Translations under genes and position numbers: made by a program | The notes under the pieces: generated by a model | The model's database searches: none | Seen by the model: only the letters and a program-made list of their open reading frames with translations | Told to the model about the DNA's origin: nothing | Part shown: positions 47,903 to 57,515 of the stretch, piece after piece | Numbering within the stretch: position 1 is the stretch's first letter | Layout: the number at the start of each line of letters is the position of its first letter | Source of the DNA: Gammaproteobacteria bacterium | GTDB taxonomy: Bacteria; Pseudomonadota; Gammaproteobacteria; SZUA-229 | NCBI GenBank assembly: GCA_029882215.1 | Contig: JAOULC010000016.1 | Location: forward strand, 1-64,000 | DNA length: 64,000 nucleotides | Reading direction: 5' to 3'

Positions 47903-49009
47903 ATGGCCAAAAAGAAACAACAGCATAAACACGGTATTCAGCAACGATTAGGTATTTTACTGGTCAATCTGGGCACACCAGATGAGCCAACGGCCAAATC
48001 GGTTCGTAAATACCTTGCACAATTTCTGCGTGATACCCGCGTCATTGAAATACCCCGCCTGATCTGGTGGCCAATTCTATACCTGATTATTCTGGTTACC
48101 CGGCCTAAAGCAAGCGCAGAAAAGTATAAAAAAATATGGACGGAGCAAGGCTCCCCCTTAATGCATTACAGCCGTCGTCAGGCACAGTTTGTAGAAAAAG
48201 TACTGAGCAATAAATTTAGCGGCCCTATTAATGTCGGTCTGGCCATGACCTATGGCAACCCAAGCATCAAGTCAGAGCTGGAACAAATGCGTAAATCAGG
48301 TGTGCAACGACTGCTGGTTTTACCCCTGTACCCGCAATACTCCGCCACCAGCACAGCCGCTGTCTTTGATCAGGTAACCCGCATCTTCCGCTCATGGCGC
48401 TGGATTCCGGAACTGCGCTTTATCCACAGTTACCACGACCACAAGTTATATATCGACGCTCTGGTAAAAAGCATCAAACTGAACTGGGAAAAAAACAAAC
48501 CCGGCGATATTCTGATATTTTCATTCCATGGTATACCACAGCGCAACTTTGAACTGGGTGATCCGTACTTCTGTCAGTGTCATAAAACAGCCCGCCTTGT
48601 GGCTGACCAGCTTGAGCTGCCTGATCATCGCTGGCAGGTAGTCTTTCAGTCACGTTTTGGCCGCACCAAATGGCTGCAGCCTTATTGTGCTGAGACCATG
48701 GCAGAGCTGCCAAAACTCGGGCGCAAAAACATTGATGTTATTTGCCCCGGCTTCGCCTCCGACTGCCTTGAAACGCTTGAAGAAATCAATATGGAAAACA
48801 AGGAGATCTTCATGCGTGCCGGCGGACAGTCTTTTAACTATATTCCCGCTTTAAATGACAGCCCTGCCCATATGCAGGCTCTGTGCACACTCATTTCACA
48901 GCATACTTTTGGCTGGCCAGAAACCCTGCAAAGTTACGACGCAGGCAAAGCCGCCGTTGAAGCCAAAGAAAGCCGTGAACATGCCATCGCTCTGGGTGCG
49001 GAAAGATAA
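47903..49009 (+). CDS. hemH: Ferrochelatase
   Basis: A 368-residue enzyme inserting Fe2+ into protoporphyrin IX, the last step of haem synthesis. GILLVNLGTPDEPTAKSVRKYL at the N-terminus, YPQYSATSTAAVFDQV, the catalytic His in FSFHGIPQRN and the SRFGRTKWLQPY and CPGFASDCLETLEEI motifs are diagnostic. It is normal length with a slight basic N-terminal extension and a hydrophilic C-terminal tail. A VanZ-like gene follows after 23 bases. Confidence 0.96.
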   Translation: MAKKKQQHKHGIQQRLGILLVNLGTPDEPTAKSVRKYLAQFLRDTRVIEIPRLIWWPILYLIILVTRPKASAEKYKKIWTEQGSPLMHYSRRQAQFVEKVLSNKFSGPINVGLAMTYGNPSIKSELEQMRKSGVQRLLVLPLYPQYSATSTAAVFDQVTRIFRSWRWIPELRFIHSYHDHKLYIDALVKSIKLNWEKNKPGDILIFSFHGIPQRNFELGDPYFCQCHKTARLVADQLELPDHRWQVVFQSRFGRTKWLQPYCAETMAELPKLGRKNIDVICPGFASDCLETLEEINMENKEIFMRAGGQSFNYIPALNDSPAHMQALCTLISQHTFGWPETLQSYDAGKAAVEAKESREHAIALGAER

Positions 49010-49032
49010 GCCATAACGAAATCAATATCACT

Positions 49033-49983
49033 GTGAAAATCAGGCTGAATAAAAACAACCTGAAAACAGCGGTGTTGTATTTCTTCATTTTTATTTTAAT
49101 CGTCTTTTTATTCGTCGGTGGTGAGTCGCAACAAAAGCACCGTCTGATTAAAGATATCTGGGACAGCGGTCATCTGATATTATTTGGCCTGCTAAGCTTT
49201 AGCTACTTTTCCCGCCCGCGTGCAGCCAGTCGTACTCTATTCTACAAAATCATTTTCACCACACTGGTTTGTCTGGTCGCCGGTACTGGCATTGAACTGA
49301 TTCAGCTGTTCACCCACAGGGAATTTTCTCGCAGCGATATCGTTAATGATCTCATTGGCGGTTATCTCGGCTTGCTCACGCTTTTGCTCATTAATAAGCA
49401 GTCATCATTAAAAATAAAAGCTGTTGCTTTTCTGTTCCTGATTATTTTTATCGCCCTTGGTTTGAGAAATATGGGTAAACACCTGACAGATGAGTTTGTC
49501 ATGCGTCAGCAGTTTCCGCTTCTGGCCGGTTTTGAAACACAGCTTGAAATGTCTCGCTGGGACAGCAACTTAACCAACATTAAACGTTCAACCAGATTCG
49601 TTAAATCCGGCAATTATTCTCTCAAGGTCGACTTTTTACCCGGACGCTATCCCAACATATCATTAAAACATTTTAAGAATAACTGGTCTGGCTATCACAA
49701 ACTGACTTACTCAGTTTATAACCCTTCCCTGCAAAGCCTTAACTTTGAAATGAAAGTGTATGACTACCAGCATACTCGTACCAGTCGACGCTATAATGAC
49801 AGATTTAATCAGTCTGTCACACTGGCTCCGGGCTGGAATACGATTGAAACCCCGCTGCAAGCCATTATCAGCACCCCCAAAAATCGTTCAATGAATATTC
49901 ATCAGATAAAAGGCTTCAGTCTGTTTACCGATAAACTGGCACAACCCGTCACTGTTTATATTGATGACATTCATCTTTCATAA
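49033..49983 (+). CDS. VanZ-like membrane protein with extra C-terminal beta domain
   Basis: A 316-residue protein starting at a GTG. The first ~150 residues hold four to five membrane helices in the VanZ pattern, with SGHLILFGLLSF and GIELIQLFTHREFSRSDIVNDLIGGYLG. Residues ~165-316 are beta-rich and exported, with a jelly-roll look (SGNYSLKVDFLPGRYP, WNTIETPLQAI, PVTVYIDDIHLS), resembling a galactose-binding or carbohydrate-binding module. VanZ proteins are linked to teicoplanin resistance in Gram-positives; here the role is unknown. It is probably cotranscribed with hemH. Confidence 0.8.
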   Translation: MKIRLNKNNLKTAVLYFFIFILIVFLFVGGESQQKHRLIKDIWDSGHLILFGLLSFSYFSRPRAASRTLFYKIIFTTLVCLVAGTGIELIQLFTHREFSRSDIVNDLIGGYLGLLTLLLINKQSSLKIKAVAFLFLIIFIALGLRNMGKHLTDEFVMRQQFPLLAGFETQLEMSRWDSNLTNIKRSTRFVKSGNYSLKVDFLPGRYPNISLKHFKNNWSGYHKLTYSVYNPSLQSLNFEMKVYDYQHTRTSRRYNDRFNQSVTLAPGWNTIETPLQAIISTPKNRSMNIHQIKGFSLFTDKLAQPVTVYIDDIHLS

Positions 49984-50004
49984 CCCGGCTTTTGCACCTG
50001 CATA

Positions 50005-50874
50005 TTATTCAAGCAAGCCCCTCATCATAGCCACAGCCTGTGCTTCATAACCGGCACCGAATAAATTGAAATGATTGAGAATATGATAGAGGTTGTAAAT
50101 AGTTTTGCGTTTTTCATAACCTGACTCGAGCGGCCATACCTCGGCATAAGCTGTATAAAACTGCTGGCTAAAACCGCCAAACAGTTTTGTCATAGCGATA
50201 TCACATTCACGGTCACCGTAATAAAAAGCCGGGTCAAAAATAACCGCTTCACCGCTGCTTAAGGCGGCAAAATTCCCGCTCCATAAATCCCCGTGCAGCA
50301 TCGATGCCTGCGGCTGATAACCTGCAAAAAACTCATCAAGGCAGTCACTCAGCCGCTCCCCCTGTTTTAATAATTCACGGCTGCAGGCATTTTTTTCAGC
50401 CAGCTGCAGCTGAAAACCCAGCCGCTCTGTGCGCCAAAAATCCAGCCAGTCCTTGCTTTGATTATTTTTTTGCTGTGTTGATCCGATCACATTAGACCGG
50501 TGCCAGCCAAATGTGGCCGCGCTGTTTCTGTGCATAGCCGCCAGTTGTCTGGCAAACACCGTCATATCAGCCGAGCCGGTGAGGTCTAAAAATTCCAGCA
50601 CCAGATAACTGTAGTTACCCTCCGTCCCATAGCAAAGTGCCTGTGGTACCCTTACCGTATTAGTGGCGGCCATTTCATTTAATGCCTGTGCTTCAGTGGC
50701 AAACATATCAATCAATGAAGCCGTATTGGTTTTCACAAACCAGTCTTTTTTGCCATCGCTTATTTTATAGGCACTGTTAATACAACCACCACCAATCTCC
50801 TGTTGCTTAGTGATTTTATACGGGCTTGCAGTATGCTCTGCAATTGCTTTTTCAACCCGGTACCAAAGACTCAT
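50005..50874 (-). CDS. Fructosamine kinase family protein
   Basis: A 289-residue kinase-fold protein. The ITKQQEIGGGCINSAYKI start, WFVKTNTAS with the ATP-binding Lys, the catalytic HGDLWSGNFA and the metal motif VIFDPAFYYGDRECDIAM match the fructosamine/ketosamine-3-kinase family, which phosphorylates glycated amines so they detach from proteins (deglycation). The substrate in bacteria is usually low-molecular-weight or free glycated lysine. It stands alone, divergent from the truncated haemoglobin. Confidence 0.92.
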   Translation of the reverse strand: MSLWYRVEKAIAEHTASPYKITKQQEIGGGCINSAYKISDGKKDWFVKTNTASLIDMFATEAQALNEMAATNTVRVPQALCYGTEGNYSYLVLEFLDLTGSADMTVFARQLAAMHRNSAATFGWHRSNVIGSTQQKNNQSKDWLDFWRTERLGFQLQLAEKNACSRELLKQGERLSDCLDEFFAGYQPQASMLHGDLWSGNFAALSSGEAVIFDPAFYYGDRECDIAMTKLFGGFSQQFYTAYAEVWPLESGYEKRKTIYNLYHILNHFNLFGAGYEAQAVAMMRGLLE

Positions 50875-50944
50875 TCAGTTTCCTTTTGTTATCAGACTTA
50901 TTTAATGAGTAGCTTTATTATGCTTATCCGTTATCATTCTACCC

Positions 50945-51361
50945 ATGAGCGGGTTAACTGATCAATTAAATACAGAAGATGTTCATCGTGTGGTTCAGCA
51001 TTTTTATCTGCAGGCCCGACAACACCCCGTTATCGGCCATCACTTTGCTGGCATTGATGACTTTCGTTCGCATGAAGAAAAAATAACGGCCTTCTGGTGG
51101 CTGGCGCTGGGCGGAACAGTTGCCGAGCTGGCAAACGGTGCACCGGCTATTGATATGATTAACAAGCACATTGCTCTCGGCATTAATGCTAAGGATCTTG
51201 AACTGTGGCTAGGCTTATTTGAACAGACATTAGACGAAGAGATCCAAAGCACGCTGGCCAGCGCTTGGAAAGTTAAACTGCGAGAGATTGCAGCGCACTT
51301 GAAGAAACTGGCGATAGATAAAGAAGCGGGCGGGATACAGATTAAAGAAGCGGAAAAATAA
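50945..51361 (+). CDS. Group III truncated haemoglobin
   Basis: A 138-residue globin of the 2-over-2 type. HFYLQARQHPVIGHHF contains the B-helix aromatic pair Phe20-Tyr21, KITAFWWLALGG is the E-helix region with the Trp pair, and the proximal haem His is His75 in INKHIALGI. Group III globins lack the Gly-Gly motifs of groups I and II, as here. Likely roles are binding or detoxifying O2, NO or peroxide. The C-terminal 15 residues are charged and unusual. The stop codon is directly followed by a heptamer repeat. Confidence 0.88.
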   Translation: MSGLTDQLNTEDVHRVVQHFYLQARQHPVIGHHFAGIDDFRSHEEKITAFWWLALGGTVAELANGAPAIDMINKHIALGINAKDLELWLGLFEQTLDEEIQSTLASAWKVKLREIAAHLKKLAIDKEAGGIQIKEAEK

Positions 51362-51434
51362 CCGTTTGCCGTTTGCCGTTTGCCGTTTGCCGTTTGCCGT
51401 TTGCCGTTTGCCGTTTGCCGTTTGCCGTTTGCCG
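51362..51434. repeat. Heptamer tandem repeat, ten copies plus three bases of CCGTTTG
   Basis: The unit CCGTTTG occurs ten times without error and then CCG. It begins on the base immediately after the TAA stop of the truncated haemoglobin gene and ends 75 bases before the stop of the convergent S24 gene. The perfection of all copies suggests recent expansion or active slippage. Confidence 0.97.
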
Positions 51435-51508
51435 GAATTATTGTTCTTTACTGCACACTAGCAAGCGTAAACCGAACACAAGCAAATATTGATGTTTATC
51501 TGTCTTTT

Positions 51509-51889
51509 TTAATAGAATTTCCGATCTTTACGACGACGCCCGGCCTGCTGCACGATAACGCCTTTAATGGCTGATATACCCTCTATTTCAACCGTTTCAT
51601 AAAGATCATTTAACGGCACCAGATACAGCTTGTCATTGTGGATGCGTAACTGGCGAAAGGTGTTTTCACCATTGACTTCGGCCATCACATAGCACTCATC
51701 CCGCACCACGCCTTCCGGGTCGATAACGATAATGCACTCATGCATAAATTCAGGCTGCATACTGTCGCCCAGCACCTGCAATGCAAAGGGTGCCGCCGCA
51801 CTGCAACCACTCGCTTCGCCTTCCGGCCAGCCTTCGCTCGCCGCACTGGCAGAACCGCAACCACCTGATTCGCAACCTGACATATCCAT
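51509..51889 (-). CDS. Stand-alone S24 (LexA-type) peptidase domain protein
   Basis: A 126-residue protein with a cysteine/glycine/serine-rich N-terminus (Cys6, Cys11 and Cys29) and an S24 fold: FALQVLGDSMQPEF with the catalytic Ser, CIIVIDPEG, CYVMAEVNGE and LVPLNDLYETVEI. The place of the catalytic Lys in LexA (TVKRL) is taken by Arg (TFRQL). There is no helix-turn-helix, so it is not a repressor by itself. Function unknown; it may be a peptidase relic or a regulated self-cleaving protein. It converges with the truncated haemoglobin. Confidence 0.78.
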   Translation of the reverse strand: MDMSGCESGGCGSASAASEGWPEGEASGCSAAAPFALQVLGDSMQPEFMHECIIVIDPEGVVRDECYVMAEVNGENTFRQLRIHNDKLYLVPLNDLYETVEIEGISAIKGVIVQQAGRRRKDRKFY

Positions 51890-52215
51890 AACCTGTATAC
51901 GCTATATTAGAAGAAGGAATTATACGCAATAAATAGTCGCTTATCACCCGTCAGAATAAAGGTATTTGTCATTTCGCGAAAAATACCGTCTGGTTTATAC
52001 TGCTCTTATAATCAAAAATTTTAATAATCCACCTCCGCTAGCCTCCCCTGAAATGCCATGTTATTGTCGTCAGCGAAAGCCATCACCAGCCCCTCATGGC
52101 TTTCAGAGTAGTGATGAATGTCACCACACTAGCGAACTATTCAGTCGTTTATAACCTCATAAAATATCTCAATTATCCTTTCCCTGTTACGTTTCCCATA
52201 ATGGAGCTGCTTTAA
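51890..52215. other. Intergenic region upstream of the S24 gene, no gene seen
   Basis: No credible coding frame. It contains a 9-bp inverted repeat, GAAAGCCAT and ATGGCTTTC (52075-52104, 12-base loop). With the next element it forms the long gap before pfp. Confidence 0.55.
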
Positions 52216-52434
52216 GACCTGATATAGCATCAGGCTGCGGTCAATCTTGTTAAGTAAAGCCTTCAGTCTGGGCTATACCCAATAATGACCAATCTGATGA
52301 CAGTGTTATTTGCCTGTAACAATAACAGGCTAACTGATCATCGGGCCGTGAAAGCATCGGCAAGCACAAATACAACAAAAGGCTGTTTAAACAGCCTGTT
52401 ATTCGTAGCGGTAATAGTTACCGCTACTTTTTTT
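52216..52434 (+). ncRNA. Structured leader or small RNA upstream of pfp, ending in a terminator
   Basis: Several hairpins lie in order: CCTGAT/ATCAGG (52218-52234), GCCTGT/ACAGGC (52312-52330), an 18-bp palindrome AGGCTGTTTAAACAGCCT (52380-52397) and the terminator. In addition AATAACAGGCT (52321-52331) is the exact complement of AGCCTGTTATT (52393-52403). Forming that 11-bp long-range helix would break both middle hairpins. Mutually exclusive helices before a terminator resemble an attenuator or riboswitch, but I recognise no known class. The start of the transcript is not defined. Confidence 0.45.
52405..52434 (+). terminator. Strong rho-independent terminator 138 bp before pfp
   Basis: GTAGCGGTAA, loop TAG, TTACCGCTAC and seven T form a perfect 10-bp stem on the + strand. 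No + strand protein gene lies within 1 kb upstream except the truncated haemoglobin, so it ends a non-coding or leader transcript. Confidence 0.9.
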
Positions 52435-52572
52435 AAAAAATATGAATATACAATGATTTAGCATTGATCTGCTACAAGTCGTGCTGAATACACAGTTTTC
52501 GATCAGAGCTGCATCTCAGGCAGCCAATATAAAAACTAAGCAGTAAGAACTGCACAGCAATGGAGTTAAACG

Positions 52573-53829
52573 ATGAGTATTAAAAATGCATTTTATGCAC
52601 AGTCCGGTGGTGTAACAGCCGTGATCAACGCCTCAGCCTGCGGCGTTATTGAAACCGCGCGTAAAAACAAAGATAAGATCGGCACAGTTTACGCGGGTCG
52701 TAACGGCATTATTGGCGCCCTGGAAGAAGATTTAATCGATACCGACTTAGAATCAGCAGCCGATATTGCTGCGCTAAAACATACGCCATCGGGTGGTTTT
52801 GGTTCATGCCGCTTTAAACTCAAAAGCCTGGAAGATAACAAAGCCGAATATGAGCGTTTAATCGAAGTTTTTAAGGCTCATAATATTGGCTATTTTTTCT
52901 ATAACGGCGGCGGTGATTCGGCTGACACTTGCTACAAAGTGTCGCAGCTTTCTGAAAAGATGGGTTACCCGGTGCAGGCTATTCATGTACCTAAAACAGT
53001 TGATAACGATCTGCCTATTACCGATAACTGCCCGGGATTTGGCTCTGTGGCTAAGTACATTGCTGTGTCTGCGCTTGAAGCCTCTTATGATGTTCGCTCA
53101 ATGTGCAAAACTTCCACCAAAATTTTCGTACTGGAAGTCATGGGTCGCCATGCAGGCTGGATTGCAGCGGCCGGTGGTCTAATCGAAGACGAAGGCATAC
53201 CAGTGGTTATTCTGTTCCCTGAAGTAGAATTTAATCAGGAAAAGTTCATGGCCAATGTTAAAGCAAAAGTCGAACAACACGGTTTCTGCACGATTGTTGT
53301 TTCTGAAGGCACACACTGGCCTGATGGCAAGTTCCTTGCTGAACAGGGCACGCGTGACTCTTTCGGTCATGCTCAGTTAGGCGGTGCCGCACCGGTTGTT
53401 GCTAATCTAATCAAAGAATCTCTGGGCTATAAATTCCACTGGGCTGTTGCCGATTATCTGCAACGTGCCGCACGTCATTTGGCATCGCGCTCAGATGTTG
53501 AGCAGGCTTACGCACTGGGAGAAAAGGCGGTTGAATTTGCGCTGGAAGGAGATAACTCCATCATGCCAACGGTTAACCGCCTGTCTAACAACCCTTACAC
53601 CTGGGAAATTGGCAAAGCACCTTTAGCAGAAGTGGCTAATGTTGAGAAAATGATGCCCATGGATTTCATCACTGATGATGGGTTTGGCATTACTCAGGCC
53701 TGTAAAGATTATCTGTACCCGCTGATTGAAGGAGAGGCATACCCGCCTTACAAAGCCAATGGCATGCCAGACTACGTGACATTAAAACTGCAGTCTGTTG
53801 GCAAAAAGCTCGAAATCTTTACGGTTTAG
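52573..53829 (+). CDS. pfp: Pyrophosphate-dependent 6-phosphofructokinase
   Basis: A 418-residue phosphofructokinase that reversibly transfers phosphate between PPi and fructose 6-phosphate. PPi rather than ATP use is shown by the Asp-containing YNGGGDSADT loop and the Lys in PKTVDNDLPITDN, where ATP enzymes have Gly. GFGSVAKYIAVS, VLEVMGRHAGWIAAAGG and the substrate segment with EGTHWPDG complete the fold. In methanotrophs and sulfur-oxidising symbionts this enzyme works in both glycolysis and a PPi-sparing Calvin-type cycle. It has a GGAG site and is followed by adk and hppA. Confidence 0.95.
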   Translation: MSIKNAFYAQSGGVTAVINASACGVIETARKNKDKIGTVYAGRNGIIGALEEDLIDTDLESAADIAALKHTPSGGFGSCRFKLKSLEDNKAEYERLIEVFKAHNIGYFFYNGGGDSADTCYKVSQLSEKMGYPVQAIHVPKTVDNDLPITDNCPGFGSVAKYIAVSALEASYDVRSMCKTSTKIFVLEVMGRHAGWIAAAGGLIEDEGIPVVILFPEVEFNQEKFMANVKAKVEQHGFCTIVVSEGTHWPDGKFLAEQGTRDSFGHAQLGGAAPVVANLIKESLGYKFHWAVADYLQRAARHLASRSDVEQAYALGEKAVEFALEGDNSIMPTVNRLSNNPYTWEIGKAPLAEVANVEKMMPMDFITDDGFGITQACKDYLYPLIEGEAYPPYKANGMPDYVTLKLQSVGKKLEIFTV

Positions 53830-53984
53830 ACCTAAATGGCTCGACTCAATTCGTGTATCAGCAAATGGCGGTCGCTTAGCTGCAGTCGCTCGATAGCAAT
53901 ACATGGACGCCGGTACAGGCCAGTAAAATGACACTTGACAGTACAAACGGATTAATTGCTATGCACCTTAAGCTCGCTAGCGGG

Positions 53985-54171
53985 TATAATCGCTGCGCCG
54001 CCAAAATGGTGCCTGGTAAAATTAACCGCAATAGCAGCAAGCTTGCTGCCACACGGTTAATTCATAACCAGAACCCTGATGAGCAACGGCTAATTAAGCC
54101 TGCCGTCGAGTTTACGAGTGCTTTTACAATATAATCAAAACAAAAAATCAGACTCAAATGTCTGATTTTTT
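53985..54171 (+). ncRNA. Candidate small RNA or adk leader between pfp and adk
   Basis: A perfect TATAAT (53985-53990) is followed by a nested hairpin: outer AATTAACCG/CGGTTAATT (54020-54028 and 54054-54062) enclosing a 16-bp palindrome GCAGCAAGCTTGCTGC (54034-54049). A strong terminator closes the unit at 54142-54171. Promoter, structure and terminator span about 180 bases without a credible protein. The -35 is weak. It may be a small RNA or an adk attenuator. Confidence 0.45.
54142..54171 (+). terminator. Terminator 25 bp before adk
   Basis: A6-TCAGAC, a 6-base loop and GTCTGA-T8 make a perfect 12-bp stem on the + strand, just upstream of the adk GGAG site. adk therefore either has a promoter overlapping it or depends on read-through. 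Confidence 0.88.
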
Positions 54172-54175
54172 TTGA

Positions 54176-54832
<657 letters not shown>

Positions 54833-55429
54833 TACTTGTTTTGCTCTCGCCATCAGGCGGGAGCATCTTACGCCCTCAAAGCTTCAGCCTCACTGCATCT
54901 TTCACTTAATTATCCGGTCTAAAAGTCATTAAAGTGATTGTTATTACCATCATAAAAATGCTCAGGTATTTTCATTATCAGCTACCTTCACAAAAGCTAT
55001 ATTAGCAAATACTGCCCGATACTTTTCTTAAAAACGGTGTTTGAAAATCTGCATTCATTTTTCTTTTCAGGGCTTAAACAAACTATATAAGAAACGTCCC
55101 GCAACAGGAAATCACATCAAGCTTCATACCGGTAAAATCAAAACACCGTATGTACCCCACAGGTTCTGTTATAAATATCAATACTTAAATATTCTTATCT
55201 GTTGATATACATCATTAGATTATAACAAACTTTACCGCATTACTTTTTCATAGCCACATATAAAAAAAATCATTAGAAAACAACTTTCATTTGTCACTCG
55301 TCAGGTGTAATTTGCATAGTCTGATAAAGCGTTTCAACGATCTACCGAAGGGATAACAATCATTGGCTGCCAGCTGTATGGCTTCCGTGCAATTGTATTC
55401 CCGCTATTAAAATAATAAGGAGGGCTACA
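54833..55429. other. 597-bp AT-rich region between adk and hppA
   Basis: No credible gene. A 9-bp stem (54843-54864, GCTCTCGCC/GGCGGGAGC, one G-T) follows adk and may end its message. A weak promoter-like pair, TTGTCA (55291) and CATAGT (55315), lies about 110 bases before hppA. The hppA ribosome-binding site AAGGAGGG is very strong. Confidence 0.5.
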
Positions 55430-57466
55430 ATGACCGCACTGACTTTCAGTTTGCTTTGCGCAAGCATCGCCATTATCTATGGCATAGTTTCAACTTTTAG
55501 CATCATGAAAAAAGCCGAAGGCAATGAAGAGATGCAACGCATCTCCGGCGCCGTGCGTGAAGGCGCCATCGCTTATCTGTCGCGCCAGTACACCACGATT
55601 GGAATAGTAGGTATCATACTATTTGTTATCATGGGTTTTGCACTTGGCTGGGCATCAGCAATCGGCTTTGCCATCGGTGCCATACTTTCCGGTGCTGCCG
55701 GTTATATCGGCATGCACGTTTCGGTACGCTCAAATTCAAGAACCGCTGAAGCAGCGAGACAAGGCATTAACCCTGCCTTACAGGTTGCCTTCAAAGGCGG
55801 CGCTATCACCGGCATGCTGGTGGTTGGATTAGGCCTGCTCGGTGTTGCCGGCTATTATGCCGTTTTAAGTAATATGGGCATATCACAGGACAAGGCACTA
55901 CATGCTCTGGTTGGTCTGGCCTTTGGCGGCTCACTCATTTCAATCTTTGCCCGTTTAGGCGGTGGTATCTTCACTAAAGGTGCCGATGTTGGCGCTGACA
56001 TTGTCGGTAAGGTAGAAGCCGGCATTCCGGAAGACGATCTTCGCAACCCTGCCTGCATTGCAGACAATGTTGGTGACAACGTGGGTGACTGTGCCGGTAT
56101 GGCTGCCGACCTGTTTGAAACATACGCGGTAACCATCATCGCAACTATGTTATTAGGTGGTTTGTTATTAAAAGATGTCGGTGAGCTCGCCGTGACCTAC
56201 CCATTAGTTCTGGGTGGTGTTTCCATCATAGCGTCAATCATTGGCACATTCTTTGTTAAAACATCTGATGGCACAAAAATCATGAACGCTCTTTACAAGG
56301 GCACTGTCGTCTCAGCTGTTATTTCGGCAGTGGCCTTTTATTTTGTCACCAACCAGATGATGGGGGCAGTTAGTTTGCAACTGGCAAACGGCAACACTGT
56401 CGGTGCGACTGAATTTTATTATGCGGCACTGATTGGACTGGCTCTGACTGTCGCCATGATTGTCATAACCGAGTATTACACCGCCACTAAATATGCACCG
56501 GTAAGACACATTGCCGCGGCCTCCACCACCGGTGACGGCACAAATGTTATCGCCGGCTTAGGTGTGTCGATGAGATCAACCGCACTGCCTGTGCTGGCAG
56601 TCTGTGCATCCATCTGGGGAGCCCATCATCTGGCTGGTTTATACGGTATTGCCATCGCCGCAACAGCCATGCTGTCAATGACCGGTATTATCGTTGCGCT
56701 GGATGCTTACGGCCCGATCACAGATAACGCTGGCGGTATCGCTGAAATGGCCAACCTGCCGGAAGACGTACGTGAAACCACTGATGCACTGGATGCAGTA
56801 GGCAACACAACCAAAGCCGTTACCAAAGGCTATGCCATTGGCTCAGCTGGTCTTGCAACACTGGTACTGTTCGCTGATTTCACTAACACATTAAGCGCCG
56901 CCGGGCATGCCGTGTCGTTTGATTTATCAAACCACATGGTCATTATCGGCCTGTTTATTGGCGGACTTATTCCCTATCTGTTCGGTGCAATGGCAATGGA
57001 AGCCGTTGGCCGTGCCGCCGGTGACATTGTCAACGAAGTGCGCCGCCAGTTCAGAGAAATGCCGGGTATTATGGATCGCACACAAAAGCCTGACTACTCT
57101 AAAGCGGTTGATATGTTAACCAAAGCGGCGATCAAGGAAATGATTATTCCTTCTTTGCTACCGGTAGCCGTACCCATTATCGTTGGTCTGACATTAGGTG
57201 CCGAAGCACTTGGCGGGGTATTAATCGGTACGATTGTTACCGGCTTGTTCGTTGCTATTTCTATGACCACAGGTGGTGGTGCATGGGATAATGCGAAGAA
57301 GTACATCGAAGACGGCAACCATGGTGGTAAAGGCTCTGATGCGCATAAAGCAGCGGTAACCGGTGATACCGTGGGTGATCCGTACAAAGATACAGCAGGT
57401 CCTGCGATCAACCCGTTAATTAAGATCATGAATATCGTGGCACTGCTACTGGTGCCATTGCTATAG
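55430..57466 (+). CDS. hppA: K+-independent proton-pumping inorganic pyrophosphatase
   Basis: A 678-residue membrane H+-PPase with about 16 helices that couples PPi hydrolysis to proton export, or makes PPi from the gradient. The PPi-site motifs are [51 protein letters not shown] and the C-terminal [18 protein letters not shown]. Lys in DAVGNTTKA (about residue 462), where K+-dependent enzymes have Ala, marks it as K+-independent and H+-specific. Terminated by a strong hairpin. Confidence 0.96.
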   Translation: MTALTFSLLCASIAIIYGIVSTFSIMKKAEGNEEMQRISGAVREGAIAYLSRQYTTIGIVGIILFVIMGFALGWASAIGFAIGAILSGAAGYIGMHVSVRSNSRTAEAARQGINPALQVAFKGGAITGMLVVGLGLLGVAGYYAVLSNMGISQDKALHALVGLAFGGSLISIFARLGGGIFTKGADVGADIVGKVEAGIPEDDLRNPACIADNVGDNVGDCAGMAADLFETYAVTIIATMLLGGLLLKDVGELAVTYPLVLGGVSIIASIIGTFFVKTSDGTKIMNALYKGTVVSAVISAVAFYFVTNQMMGAVSLQLANGNTVGATEFYYAALIGLALTVAMIVITEYYTATKYAPVRHIAAASTTGDGTNVIAGLGVSMRSTALPVLAVCASIWGAHHLAGLYGIAIAATAMLSMTGIIVALDAYGPITDNAGGIAEMANLPEDVRETTDALDAVGNTTKAVTKGYAIGSAGLATLVLFADFTNTLSAAGHAVSFDLSNHMVIIGLFIGGLIPYLFGAMAMEAVGRAAGDIVNEVRRQFREMPGIMDRTQKPDYSKAVDMLTKAAIKEMIIPSLLPVAVPIIVGLTLGAEALGGVLIGTIVTGLFVAISMTTGGGAWDNAKKYIEDGNHGGKGSDAHKAAVTGDTVGDPYKDTAGPAINPLIKIMNIVALLLVPLL

Positions 57467-57483
57467 TCTGATCAGAGCAAGAC

Positions 57484-57515
57484 AAAAAAGGCGTGGTAGT
57501 TTCACGCCTTTTTTT
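57484..57515. terminator. Rho-independent terminator of hppA
   Basis: A6-GGCGTG, a 7-base loop and CACGCC-T7. The stem is nearly symmetrical, so it can also end the convergent small minus-strand gene. Confidence 0.92.

Noticed and set aside
51362-51434. Possible CRISPR array
   Set aside because: The unit is only 7 bases with no spacers; it is a simple tandem repeat.
51380-51574. Frame reading PFAVCRL repeats after the truncated haemoglobin
   Set aside because: It is only the translation of the heptamer DNA repeat and has no start signal.
52216-52434. 6S RNA, RNase P RNA or tmRNA in the pfp upstream region
   Set aside because: None of the conserved segments of these RNAs could be found; only hairpins and a terminator are seen.
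53928-54134. 68-aa frame between pfp and adk
   Set aside because: No ribosome-binding site, no recognisable domain, and it starts upstream of a TATAAT and runs through a strong nested hairpin; better explained as non-coding.
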